This document shows positions 40,230 to 49,300 of a stretch of 64,000 bases of DNA, one piece after another. Positions within the stretch are counted from its first letter, which is position 1, and each line of letters starts with the position of its first letter. The stretch is taken from positions 186,001 through 250,000 of the forward strand of contig NZ_JAVHTY010000005.1 of the NCBI RefSeq assembly GCF_031085165.1, in the 5' to 3' direction. Below the pieces are notes generated by a model. It was not told where the DNA came from, ran no database searches, and worked only from the letters and a program-made list of their open reading frames with translations. A program made the translations under genes and the position numbers. Source of the stretch: Pseudomonas sp. 102515 (GTDB lineage Bacteria > Pseudomonadota > Gammaproteobacteria > Pseudomonadales > Pseudomonadaceae).

Positions 40230-41807
40230 TCAGAACGACCAGTGGAACAGCTTCCAGAAGAAGCCGTGCTCGCCACTGTCCTTGGCCGGCGCGGCTTCGG
40301 CGGCCTTGGGCGCGGTAGCGGGCTGGGCCTGGGCCTTGGCGCTCGTGGCGACCGGCACCACGGCCTTGCCGGCCTTGAGATCGCGCACCTGCCCGGCGGC
40401 GCGCTGACCGCTGGCCAGGGCGCCTTCCAGGGTGCCCGGATGCAGCGGATCGGTGTGCTCGCCGGCGAAGATCACCCGGCCGGTGGGCTTTTCCCACAGC
40501 CGCCAGTAGCGGGTGATCTGGCCCGGGCCATAGGCCAGGTAGGCACCGCCCACGCCCGGATCGCGACTGTAGCGGCGGACTTCGTAGCCGGAGAAGGCAC
40601 CCCGGGCCTTGGGATAGAAGGCATGGAAGCGGATCAACACCTGGTCGACCATCTGCTTGTCGCCGAAGGCCTGCACCAGGCGCGCGCTGTCGCCGGCCAG
40701 GTTGACCAGCACATTGGCGCCGCCCTTGACGTCCGGCTCCACCCACAGCATGCCCAGGCCCTGGTCGCTGTAGATCTCGCCGCTCATGCGCGACTTGCTG
40801 TCCCACACCGGAGTCTTGAACTTGAGCAGGATCTGGTCGCGCCAGCCGTAGGTGGTGCCCTTGATGGCGGCCTGCTGGGTGGCGTCCAGCGCCGGGGTCA
40901 TCTGCACCTGGCCGAGGGCGCGCAGCGGCACCGCCATCACCACGTAGTCGGCCTTGTAGCCAGCGTTGCCGGCCTTGACCGTCACGCCGCTCGGATCCTG
41001 GACGATGCTCGACACCTTGCTGTCGGTCTTGATCGTCTTGATCTGCTTGACGAAGGCCTGGGCCAGGACGTCGCTGCCACCGGGCAGCCGCGAGGCGCGC
41101 AGGTCCTTGTCCTCTACGCCGCGATAGACGCGGGTCTGCTGGGCCAGATAGAGCAGCGACAGCCGCGAGGGCTCGTCGTAGCGGACGCGGATGCGCTGGT
41201 TGATCAGCTGGCGGGCCACCGGCGGTAGATTCTGCTTGTCCAGCCAGGTGGCGGCGTTGATCTGGTCGAGGGCGTGCAGGGTCGGGGTGGCGGTCGGCTG
41301 CAGCGGATCGCTGATGGCGGCCGCCAGGTCGTCCAGGGACTTGTCGACGCGCTTCAGGGCATCGGCCACGGCCGGCATCTTCTGCGTCAGGTCTTCCTGG
41401 GAATAGTACTGGCCTTCGATCAGATAGCCCGGGGTGCGCACGAAGGACGGCGCGTCCACGGTCTTGAGCTTGAAGGTGTCCAGGTAGTGGTTGAGCACCG
41501 GCTGGGCCTTGGTGTCGCCGATCCATTCGCTGGAGGCGAGGCCGGAACGACCGCCGACGCGCGCGCCGGCTTCCAGCAGGGTCACGTTCCAGCCGGCCTG
41601 CTGCAGTTCATAGGCCGAGGCCAGACCGGCCAGGCCGGCACCGACCACGATCACCGAGGGACCACTGGGCGCGGCGGGTGCCGCGGCAGCCTTTTCCGGC
41701 GCCTTGTGCGTCTCTTTGTGGGCCTTCTCGGCAGCGCCTGCGCTCAGGCTGGTAGCGAATACGCCGGCTGCCAAGCAGACGGTAAAACCTGTCCAACGCG
41801 ACGACAT
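40230..41807 (-). CDS. Exported flavin amine oxidase family protein
   Basis: A 525-residue FAD enzyme. The dinucleotide motif VIVVGAGLAGLASAYELQQAGWNVTLLEAGARVGGRS is at about 52-88, and the C-terminal FAD segment IFAGEHTDPLHPGTLEGALASGQRAA at about 455-480. It is related to monoamine oxidases. The N-terminus has a signal peptide of about 25 residues without a twin-arginine motif, then an Ala/Lys/Pro-rich linker. The tail ends in an aromatic HGFFWKLFHWSF. Amine substrate unknown. Divergent from bioA. Confidence 0.86.
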   Translation of the reverse strand: MSSRWTGFTVCLAAGVFATSLSAGAAEKAHKETHKAPEKAAAAPAAPSGPSVIVVGAGLAGLASAYELQQAGWNVTLLEAGARVGGRSGLASSEWIGDTKAQPVLNHYLDTFKLKTVDAPSFVRTPGYLIEGQYYSQEDLTQKMPAVADALKRVDKSLDDLAAAISDPLQPTATPTLHALDQINAATWLDKQNLPPVARQLINQRIRVRYDEPSRLSLLYLAQQTRVYRGVEDKDLRASRLPGGSDVLAQAFVKQIKTIKTDSKVSSIVQDPSGVTVKAGNAGYKADYVVMAVPLRALGQVQMTPALDATQQAAIKGTTYGWRDQILLKFKTPVWDSKSRMSGEIYSDQGLGMLWVEPDVKGGANVLVNLAGDSARLVQAFGDKQMVDQVLIRFHAFYPKARGAFSGYEVRRYSRDPGVGGAYLAYGPGQITRYWRLWEKPTGRVIFAGEHTDPLHPGTLEGALASGQRAAGQVRDLKAGKAVVPVATSAKAQAQPATAPKAAEAAPAKDSGEHGFFWKLFHWSF

Positions 41808-41981
41808 CTTTTCTAGACTCCTGGGACCGGGAAACGGCGGTGGCGCAGCATACGCCAGCGGCCCCAGGGCAACCAGACGGCGCCATGACCGGCAATCGGC
41901 CCGCGCCTTGCTCCCGTCGCGCGCCCTGGCTTAGGCTTGCGCCCCCTTTTTATCGCCGGGCCCGCCGCCAGGAGACCGCCA

Positions 41982-43382
41982 ATGACCAATCACGACTGGA
42001 TGCGCCGTGACCTGGAGGTGCTCTGGCACCCCTGCACCCAGATGAAGGATCACGAGCAGCTGCCGGTGATCCCGATCCGCCGTGGCGAAGGCGTCTGGCT
42101 GGAGGACTTCGACGGCAAGCGCTACCTGGACGCCGTCAGTTCCTGGTGGGTCAATGTCTTCGGCCACGCCAATCCGCGCATCAACGAGCGCATCAAGGCC
42201 CAGGTCGACCAGCTGGAGCACGTCATTCTCGCCGGCTTCAGCCACCAGCCGGTGATCGAGCTGTCCGAGCGCCTGGTCGCCCTGACCCCGGCCGGCCTCG
42301 ACCGGGTGTTCTATGCCGACAATGGTTCCTCGTGCATCGAGGTGGCGCTGAAGATGAGCTATCACTACTGGCGCAACGTGGGCCAGCCGGACAAGCGCCG
42401 CTTCGTCACCCTGACCAACAGTTACCACGGCGAGACGGTGGCGGCCATGTCGGTGGGCGACGTGGCGCTGTTCACCGAGACCTACCAGGGCCTCTTGCTG
42501 GACACCCTCAAGGTGCCCAGTCCCGATTGCTACCTGCGCCCTGAGGGCGTGGACTGGGAAGCGCATTCGCGGCAGATGTTCGCGCACATGGAGCGCACCC
42601 TGGCCGAGCACCACGCCAGCGTCGCCGCGGTCATCGTCGAGCCGCTGATCCAGGGCGCCACCGGCATGCGCATGTACCACCCGGTCTATCTGCGCCTCCT
42701 GCGCGAGGCCTGCGACCGCTATGGCGTGCACCTGATCCATGACGAGATCGCCGTGGGCTTCGGCCGCACCGGTACGATGTTCGCCTGCGAACAGGCCGGC
42801 ATCCGCCCGGATTTCCTCTGCCTGTCCAAGGCCCTCACCGGCGGCTACCTGCCGCTGGCCGCCTGCCTGACCACCGAGGCGGTCTACCAGGCCTTCTACG
42901 ACGACTACCACACCCTGCGCGCCTTCCTGCATTCCCACAGCTATACCGGCAACCCGCTGGCCTGCGCCGCCGCCCTGGCGACCCTGGACATCTTCGCCGA
43001 GGACGACGTCATCGAAGCCAACAAGCCCCTGGCCCGGCGCATGGCCGAGGCCACCGCGCACCTGGCCGAGCATCCCCAGGTAGGCGAAGTGCGCCAGACC
43101 GGCATGGCCCTGGCCATCGAGATGACCGCCGACAAGGCCCGCCGCACCCCCTACCCCTGGCAGGAGCGCCGCGGCCTGGCCGTCTATCAGCACGCCCTCT
43201 CCCGCGGCGCCCTGTTGCGCCCGCTGGGCAACGTGGTCTACTTCCTGCCGCCCTATGTCATCACCCCCGAGCAGATCGACTTTCTCGCCGAGGTGGCGAG
43301 CGAAGGCATCGACCTCGCCACCCGCACCTCGGTCAGCGTCGCCCTGAGCGACCTGCACCCCAACCACCGCGATCCCGGCTGA
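41982..43382 (+). CDS. bioA: Adenosylmethionine-8-amino-7-oxononanoate aminotransferase
   Basis: A 466-residue PLP aminotransferase of biotin synthesis, converting KAPA to DAPA with SAM as amino donor. The motifs are LWHPCTQMKDHE (11-22), YADNGSSCIEVALKM, HDEIAVGFGRTG and the PLP lysine in CLSKALTGGYLP (about 285). ATG 41982 follows AGGAG. A frame extension upstream is not conserved. rsmE follows after 13 bp. Confidence 0.95.
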   Translation: MTNHDWMRRDLEVLWHPCTQMKDHEQLPVIPIRRGEGVWLEDFDGKRYLDAVSSWWVNVFGHANPRINERIKAQVDQLEHVILAGFSHQPVIELSERLVALTPAGLDRVFYADNGSSCIEVALKMSYHYWRNVGQPDKRRFVTLTNSYHGETVAAMSVGDVALFTETYQGLLLDTLKVPSPDCYLRPEGVDWEAHSRQMFAHMERTLAEHHASVAAVIVEPLIQGATGMRMYHPVYLRLLREACDRYGVHLIHDEIAVGFGRTGTMFACEQAGIRPDFLCLSKALTGGYLPLAACLTTEAVYQAFYDDYHTLRAFLHSHSYTGNPLACAAALATLDIFAEDDVIEANKPLARRMAEATAHLAEHPQVGEVRQTGMALAIEMTADKARRTPYPWQERRGLAVYQHALSRGALLRPLGNVVYFLPPYVITPEQIDFLAEVASEGIDLATRTSVSVALSDLHPNHRDPG

Positions 43383-43395
43383 TCTGGAGTCCGCC

Positions 43396-44124
43396 ATGCG
43401 TCTCACCCGCTGCCATCTCGACCTGCCCCTGGCCCTCGGCCGCCTGGACCTGCCCGAGGCCCAGGCCCACTACCTGGGCCGCGTGCTGCGCCTGGCACCG
43501 GGGGATGCCGTGCAGCTGTTCGACGGCAGCGGCCGGGAATACCTCGGCCAGGTCACTGCGGTGGGCAAGAAGACCCTCAGCGTCGACCTGACCGAGGAAC
43601 TGCCCGGCCAACCCGATTCGCCGCTGCGGATCCACCTCGGCCAGGGCCTGTCCCGTGGCGAGCGCATGGACTGGGCGATCCAGAAGGCCACCGAACTGGG
43701 GGTGGCCGAGATCACTCCGCTGGTCAGCGAACGCTGCGAGGTACGCCTCAAGGACGAACGCGCCGACAAGCGCCTGCAGCACTGGCGCCAGGTCGCGGTC
43801 AGCGCCTGTGAACAGTGCGGTCGCTCCACGGTGCCGCTGATCCATCCGCCGCAGCTGCTGGCCGACTGGCAGGCCAGCGTGACCGCCGACCTCAAGCTGG
43901 TGCTGCACCCGGTGGCCGAGCCTCTGGAGAGCCATGCCCACCCCACTCGTCTGGCGCTGTTGATCGGCCCCGAAGGCGGCCTGAGCGAGGCCGAAGTCAC
44001 GGCTGCCCGCGCCGCCGGTTTCCAGCCGGCCCGCCTAGGGCCGCGAGTGCTGCGCACCGAGACCGCCCCGGTGGTGGCCCTGAGCGTGGCCCAGCAACTC
44101 TGGGGTGATTTCCAGACCCCCTGA
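43396..44124 (+). CDS. rsmE: 16S rRNA m3U1498 methyltransferase RsmE
   Basis: A 242-residue SPOUT methyltransferase. The N-terminal PUA-like domain includes HYLGRVLRLAPGDAVQLFDGSG (about 27-48). The C-terminal SPOUT knot has LGQGLSRGERMDWAIQKATELGV, LLIGPEGGLSEAEV and LGPRVLRTETAPVVAL, all standard RsmE motifs. Operonic with bioA. Confidence 0.95.
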   Translation: MRLTRCHLDLPLALGRLDLPEAQAHYLGRVLRLAPGDAVQLFDGSGREYLGQVTAVGKKTLSVDLTEELPGQPDSPLRIHLGQGLSRGERMDWAIQKATELGVAEITPLVSERCEVRLKDERADKRLQHWRQVAVSACEQCGRSTVPLIHPPQLLADWQASVTADLKLVLHPVAEPLESHAHPTRLALLIGPEGGLSEAEVTAARAAGFQPARLGPRVLRTETAPVVALSVAQQLWGDFQTP

Positions 44125-44190
44125 TCTGCCCCTCGGGCCGCTGCCCTCGGCGGTCCGTCCCTTTCCCCACGGATAGTTTTGGAGCCCTGG

Positions 44191-44847
44191 ATGACCCTAC
44201 CCTCTCGCCCCTACGCCGCCTTCCTGTTCGACATGGACGGCACCCTGCTCACCAGCGTGGCGTCCGCCGAACGCGCCTGGAGCACCTGGGCACTCGGCCA
44301 CGGCCTCGACCCGGCGGACGTCCTCGCGGTGATGCATGGCGTGCGAGCGGTGGAGACGGTGAAGCGCTTCGCGCCCGCCGGCGCCGACATCGAAGCCGAG
44401 ACCCGTGCCATCACCGAACTGGAGATCGCCGATGTCGCCGACATCCAGGAGATCCCCGGCGCGGCGGCCTTCCTCGCCAGTCTGCCAGCCGGCAGCTGGG
44501 CGCTGGTCACCTCGGCCTCGCACCGGCTGGCCGAAGTGCGGCTCGCCGCCGCCGGCATGGCCCTGCCGCCGGTGATGATCTGCGCCGAAGACGTCACCCA
44601 GGGCAAGCCCGCGCCGGACTGCTTTCTGGCAGGTGCGCGCAAGCTGGGGGTGGAGATCGGCGACTGCCTGGTGTTCGAGGATGCCCACGCCGGCTTTGCC
44701 GCGGCCAAGGCCGCCGGCGCCGATGCGGTGGCCATCACCGCGACCCATCGCCAGCCGCTGGACCTGGGGCTGCCGACCCTGGCCGACTACCGCGGCGTCG
44801 GCATCAGCCGTGATGAAAGCGGCGCCATGCGCCTGACTCAGGTCTAG
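44191..44847 (+). CDS. HAD superfamily hydrolase (phosphatase)
   Basis: A 218-residue HAD phosphatase of the beta-phosphoglucomutase/sugar-phosphatase branch. Motif I FLFDMDGTLL (about 11-20), motif II LVTSAS, motif III Lys in QGKPAPDCF, motif IV VFEDAHAGFAAAKAAGA. Resembles YfbT/DOG-type sugar-phosphate phosphatases; substrate not known. ATG 44191 has GGAG 6 bp upstream. Its 3' end overlaps chpC by 4 bp in convergent orientation. Confidence 0.88.
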   Translation: MTLPSRPYAAFLFDMDGTLLTSVASAERAWSTWALGHGLDPADVLAVMHGVRAVETVKRFAPAGADIEAETRAITELEIADVADIQEIPGAAAFLASLPAGSWALVTSASHRLAEVRLAAAGMALPPVMICAEDVTQGKPAPDCFLAGARKLGVEIGDCLVFEDAHAGFAAAKAAGADAVAITATHRQPLDLGLPTLADYRGVGISRDESGAMRLTQV

Positions 44848-45311
44848 AAGACGCCCGCGGCGGCGAGGCGCTCTTCCACCCCGATCAGATCGGGAATGCG
44901 CGCCGTGCCGCCTTCGTAGGCCACGGCGCCCAGCTCCAGGGCGGCCAGGGGCACCTCGGCGGCGACCAGCTCGGGGGTGATGCGCAATGAGCGCGGAATG
45001 CTGCGGATCAGCAGTGCCAGGAATCGCACCCGCTCACGCCCCCCCAGGGCGTTGAGGATGGCCACCCGCGCATGGCGATCGCCATCGAATTGCGCGGCAC
45101 TGCCGCTGGAAAGCGCTTCGAAACTGATCAGCGGCAGACGCAGATCGCGCCAGGCGACCTGGCCCAGGCACCAGTCCGGCTGCACCGGCAGCGGCCGGAT
45201 CTCGCGACAGGGCACCAGCTCGGCGACCGCCGCGTTGGGCAGCAGCAGGGTACGGTCGGCCAGGGTCAGCAGCAGACCGGTCAGGTGTTCGGCGGGTGCG
45301 GCGGTCGACAT
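44844..45311 (-). CDS. chpC: Chemotaxis coupling protein ChpC (CheW domain)
   Basis: A 155-residue CheW-like adaptor of the Chp type IV pilus system. LLTLADRTLLLPNAAVAELVP and CLGQVAWRDLRLPLISFEAL are CheW beta-barrel segments. It is the last recognised gene of the chp cluster here, 11 bp after chpB. It may link additional receptors to ChpA. Confidence 0.9.
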   Translation of the reverse strand: MSTAAPAEHLTGLLLTLADRTLLLPNAAVAELVPCREIRPLPVQPDWCLGQVAWRDLRLPLISFEALSSGSAAQFDGDRHARVAILNALGGRERVRFLALLIRSIPRSLRITPELVAAEVPLAALELGAVAYEGGTARIPDLIGVEERLAAAGVF

Positions 45312-45322
45312 GGGGAATTCCT

Positions 45323-46342
45323 TTAGCTTCGCTGCTCGGCCAGGCGCGCCACCAGGGCTTCGGCCAGGCCGCGGGGATCGGCGGTAAGGGTCGTGAGACC
45401 CGATTCGCGCAGGCTTTCCGGCATGCTCGGGGCGATGCAGGTGCTCGCCGACTGGGTCCAGAGCGTGCCACCGCGACGTCGCACATAGGGCGCCGAGGCG
45501 GTGCCGTCGTTGCCCATGCCACTGAAGACGATGACCCCGCAGCGCGCGCCGAACTGCTGCGCCAGGTTGAGCATCATCTGGCTGATCGACGGCGTATAGG
45601 GCTCGGGCCAGGCGCGCTCGACGATGTCCAGGGCACCAGTGGCGCGAAAGGTCAGTTCCTGCTGGGTCGGCACCACCACCACCTCGCCGCAGCGCACCGG
45701 CTCACCCGGGCGCGCGCCCTGGATATGCCACTGACTGTGCCGGCCGACCGCGCGCAGCAGGTTGGCGGCAAAGCCGTCGCCGATGTGCTGGGCATAGAGG
45801 AAGCCGACCGGCAGCCCCCCCGGCAGGGCATCGAGAAAGGCCTTCACCGCCGCCGGCCCGCCCAGGGAGGCGGCCAGCAGCCAGACCTCGGGCGCCGGAT
45901 CGCCGGCTGGCAGCGGCAGATTGGCCAGAGGTTCGGGCAGGGTCAGGCGCGGCGGTCGCGGCTGGTCCTGCAGCAGGGTCTCCAGGGCCGGGCCGACCGC
46001 CGCCACCGGATCGCCGATCAGGCGCTTGAGCTTGCCGATCAGGCGCTTCTCCCACTGGGTGAAGGGATCGGTGAAGCGCTCCGGCGCCTGGCCTTCGCCA
46101 AACAGGATGGGCACCTCGGCCCCCTCCAGCAGCGCGTCCACCAGCGATGATTCCTCGGTCTGGCTCAGGTCGATCAGCCACAGATCGGTCGCCACGGTGG
46201 GCCAGGCCGCTTCGTCGAAGCGCTCCGGATCGCTGTTGAGGACGACGTGATAGCCATTGTCGGCCAGCACCTGCTGCAGCACGTGGCGCTGCAGCGGACT
46301 GTCGGCCAGGATGGCGACGCGGGCGGTGTGCATCTCAGTCAT
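45323..46342 (-). CDS. chpB: Chemotaxis methylesterase ChpB
   Basis: A 339-residue CheB-type glutamate methylesterase acting on PilJ. The N-terminal 115 residues form a degenerate receiver-like domain. The C-terminal esterase has the catalytic Ser in LAASLGGPAAV, His in YAQHIGDGFA, and Asp in FSGMGNDGTAS. Overlaps chpA by 8 bp. Start 46342; an internal Met4 is possible. Confidence 0.93.
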   Translation of the reverse strand: MTEMHTARVAILADSPLQRHVLQQVLADNGYHVVLNSDPERFDEAAWPTVATDLWLIDLSQTEESSLVDALLEGAEVPILFGEGQAPERFTDPFTQWEKRLIGKLKRLIGDPVAAVGPALETLLQDQPRPPRLTLPEPLANLPLPAGDPAPEVWLLAASLGGPAAVKAFLDALPGGLPVGFLYAQHIGDGFAANLLRAVGRHSQWHIQGARPGEPVRCGEVVVVPTQQELTFRATGALDIVERAWPEPYTPSISQMMLNLAQQFGARCGVIVFSGMGNDGTASAPYVRRRGGTLWTQSASTCIAPSMPESLRESGLTTLTADPRGLAEALVARLAEQRS

Positions 46343-49300
46343 GTTCCCTGACCAACCGATGGATGTGGGCCAGGAGTTCGCTCTCCTGGTAGGGCTTGCC
46401 CAGGTATTCGTTCACGCCCAGGCTCAGCGCCCGCTCGCGGTGCTTTTCCCCGGTACGGGAGGTGATCATCACGATCGGCAGGCCCTTGAGGCGCGCGTCG
46501 TGGCGCACCAGGCTCGCCACCTCGAAGCCGTCCATGCGCGGCATCTCGATGTCCAGCAGCAGGATGTCCGGCTGCCGCTCCTGCAACTGGGCAATGGCGT
46601 CCACCCCGTCCTTGGCGGTGAAGACCTCCATGCCGTGGCGTTCCAGCAGGCGACTGGTGACCTTGCGCACCGTGACCGAATCGTCCACCACCATGACCAG
46701 CGCCGGCCGGGTGACCTCGGCCACCGTGGCCGGACCCTGCGCCAGCCGGACGAGTTCTTCGCCGCTGGCGCGCTGGCTGCGGATCATCGCCAGCAGGTCG
46801 AGAATCACCACCACGCGCCCGTCCCCCAGCAGGGTGGCACCGGACAGCCCCGGTACCCCGGCGAATTGCGGACCGAGGCTCTTCACCACGATCTCCCGCG
46901 AGCCGGCCACCGCATCCACCTGCACGGCCACCGCGTATTCGGCGGAACGCACCAGCACCACCGGCAGCGGCAGACTCTGGCCGCTCAGTTTGGGCTGCTG
47001 GCCGTTGTTGAGCAGATGCCCCAGGTAGCGCAGGTCATAGTGCTGGCCGCCGTATTCGAAGGTCGTCGCGCCCGGGCGGTAATAGCGCTCGAGATCGGCT
47101 GCGGTCACCCGCACGATGCCCTCGATGGTGTTGAGCGGCACGGCATAGAGGTCGTCGCCGGCATGCACCATGAGCGCGCGGTTCACCGACACGGTGAACG
47201 GCAGGCGGATGGTGAAGCGCGTCCCCTCGCCCGCCACGCTGTGGATGTCCATGTCGCCGCCGAGTTGCTTCACCTCCTGGTGCACCACGTCCATGCCCAC
47301 GCCCCGCCCGGAAATCTGGGTGACGGTCGGCGCCGTGGAGAAGCCGGACTCGAGGATGAATTGCAGCAGCTCCTCGTCGGCGAGCTGCGCGTCTTCCGCC
47401 ATCAGGCCGCGCTCGATGGCCTTGCGGCGCACCGCGGCCAGGTCGATGCCACGGCCGTCGTCGGCCAGGGTCAGGATGATGTCGCCGCCTTCACGGCGCA
47501 GATCCAGGCTGATCACGCCTTCGGCCGGCTTGCCGGCGCGCTGGCGTCCGACGGCGTCCTCGACCCCATGGTCGATGGCGTTACGCAGCATGTGTTCCAG
47601 CGGCGGAATGATCCGCTCGAGCACGGTGCGGTCCAGCTCGCCTTCGGCGTTGCCGACCCTGAGCTCGATCGGCTTGTCCAGTTCGGCGCTGACCTGGCGT
47701 ACCACCCGCTGCAGCCGTGGCACCATGCGCTCGAAAGGCACCATGCGCGTCTGCATGAGGCTTTCCTGCAACTCGGTATTGACCCGCGCCTGTTGCAGCA
47801 GCAGGGTCTCGGCATCGCGATTGCGCTGGCCCAGGGTGTTCTTCAGATCCAGGAGGTCGGAAGCCGATTCGAACAGCGCTCGGGACAGCTGCTGCAGCTG
47901 GGAATAGCGATCCAGCTCCAGGGGATCGAAATCCTCATAGCCGGCGCGATCCACGTCTTCGTGGTGACGACTGATGATCTGCGCCTGGGTTTCGGTATCC
48001 AGCCGGCGCAGTTGATCGCGCACCCGCTCGATGGTGGCTTCCATCTCGCCGAGGGTGGTGCCGATGTCGCTGACCTGCTGTTCGACGCGACCGCGGAAGA
48101 TCGAGGTCTCGCCGGCCAGGTTGACCAGTTGCTCCAGCAGCGCGGCCGGTACCCGCACCAGCTCCTGGGACGAACGCCGCTGCGCCGCCTGCTGGCGGAC
48201 CTGCTGCAGGCGCTGCACGAAGGGCAGCGGGGCAACCGGGACCGCGGGCGTCTCGGCCGCGACCATGACGGGGCCCGCCGCGCTGTCTCGCTCAGGCAAG
48301 GCAGCAGGCGGGTGCTCGACGGCGGATTCGACGTCCGGGGCTGCAGGCGCTTCCTCCCCGGCAACGTCCGCGGCCGGTGGCCGCTCAGCCTCGAGCACGG
48401 CTTCCGGTTCGGCCTCGGCCGTCTCGACCGGCTCGGGAGCCGCACTCGCCTGGGCGGCGGCCGGCAGCGACAGCTGGGCTACCGCCAGCTGCAGCCCGTC
48501 GATCCCCTGGGTCGCCAGGGCGCGTACCCGTTCGCGGTCGCCCTCGCTCAGCCCCACGGCGAGCGAGCGCAATTCCGCCAGTTGCTGTTCCAGTTCGTGG
48601 GCCTGCTCACCCAGGCCGTGCAGACCGGCTAGGCGCGCACCGCCCTTGAGGGTATGCAGGCAGCGCAGCAACTCGTCCACCGCCACGTCGGGCGCGGCCG
48701 GCCAGTCCGCCAGGGCCTCGTCCATGCTGACCAGCAGGTCCTGGGCTTCCTCCATGAAGATTTCGAGGATTTCCGCATCGGTTTCGGCGTCGAAGACCGG
48801 TGCAGCGCCTGCGGGGGCGGCTGTCACGCCAGCCGTCAGCGGCTCGCCGCGGTAGTCGCGCAAGGCCTCGACCAGGTCGCCAGCCGGGACCGGGGTCTGG
48901 CCCTGGGCCAGGGCTTCGAGTTGCTCGTGCAGCCGGTCATGGCAGCGCTGCAGCAGGTCGCCCAGCTCCGCGCCGGGCTTGATCCGTCCGCGCGCCAGCC
49001 CTTCGTAGAAGGCCTCCAGGGCATGGGCCAGGTCACCGATGGCATCCACCTCGGCCAGGCGCGCACCGCCCTTGAGGGTATGCAGGTCGCGCAGCAGGGA
49101 TTCCAGTTCGAGACTGTTGCGCGGCTCGGCTTCCCAGGCGTGCAGCGAGCTCGCCATGCTGTCGAGCAGATCGCGACTCTCTTCGATGTAGATGGCCAGC
49201 AGCTCGGCGTCGGGCCCTTCATCCGCCTCCGGCACGGCGGCCATGGGCGCCGGCTCCCGCAGCGTGGACTCGGTATCCGTCGGCTGGTCCGCGATCGCTT

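Noticed and set aside
46257..48632. Plus-strand open frame of 791 codons opposite chpA (others at 48654-50921 and 50925-53489)
   Set aside because: Low-complexity Gln/Gly/Leu/Arg-rich translations with no motifs; chpA on the minus strand is well conserved over the same region.
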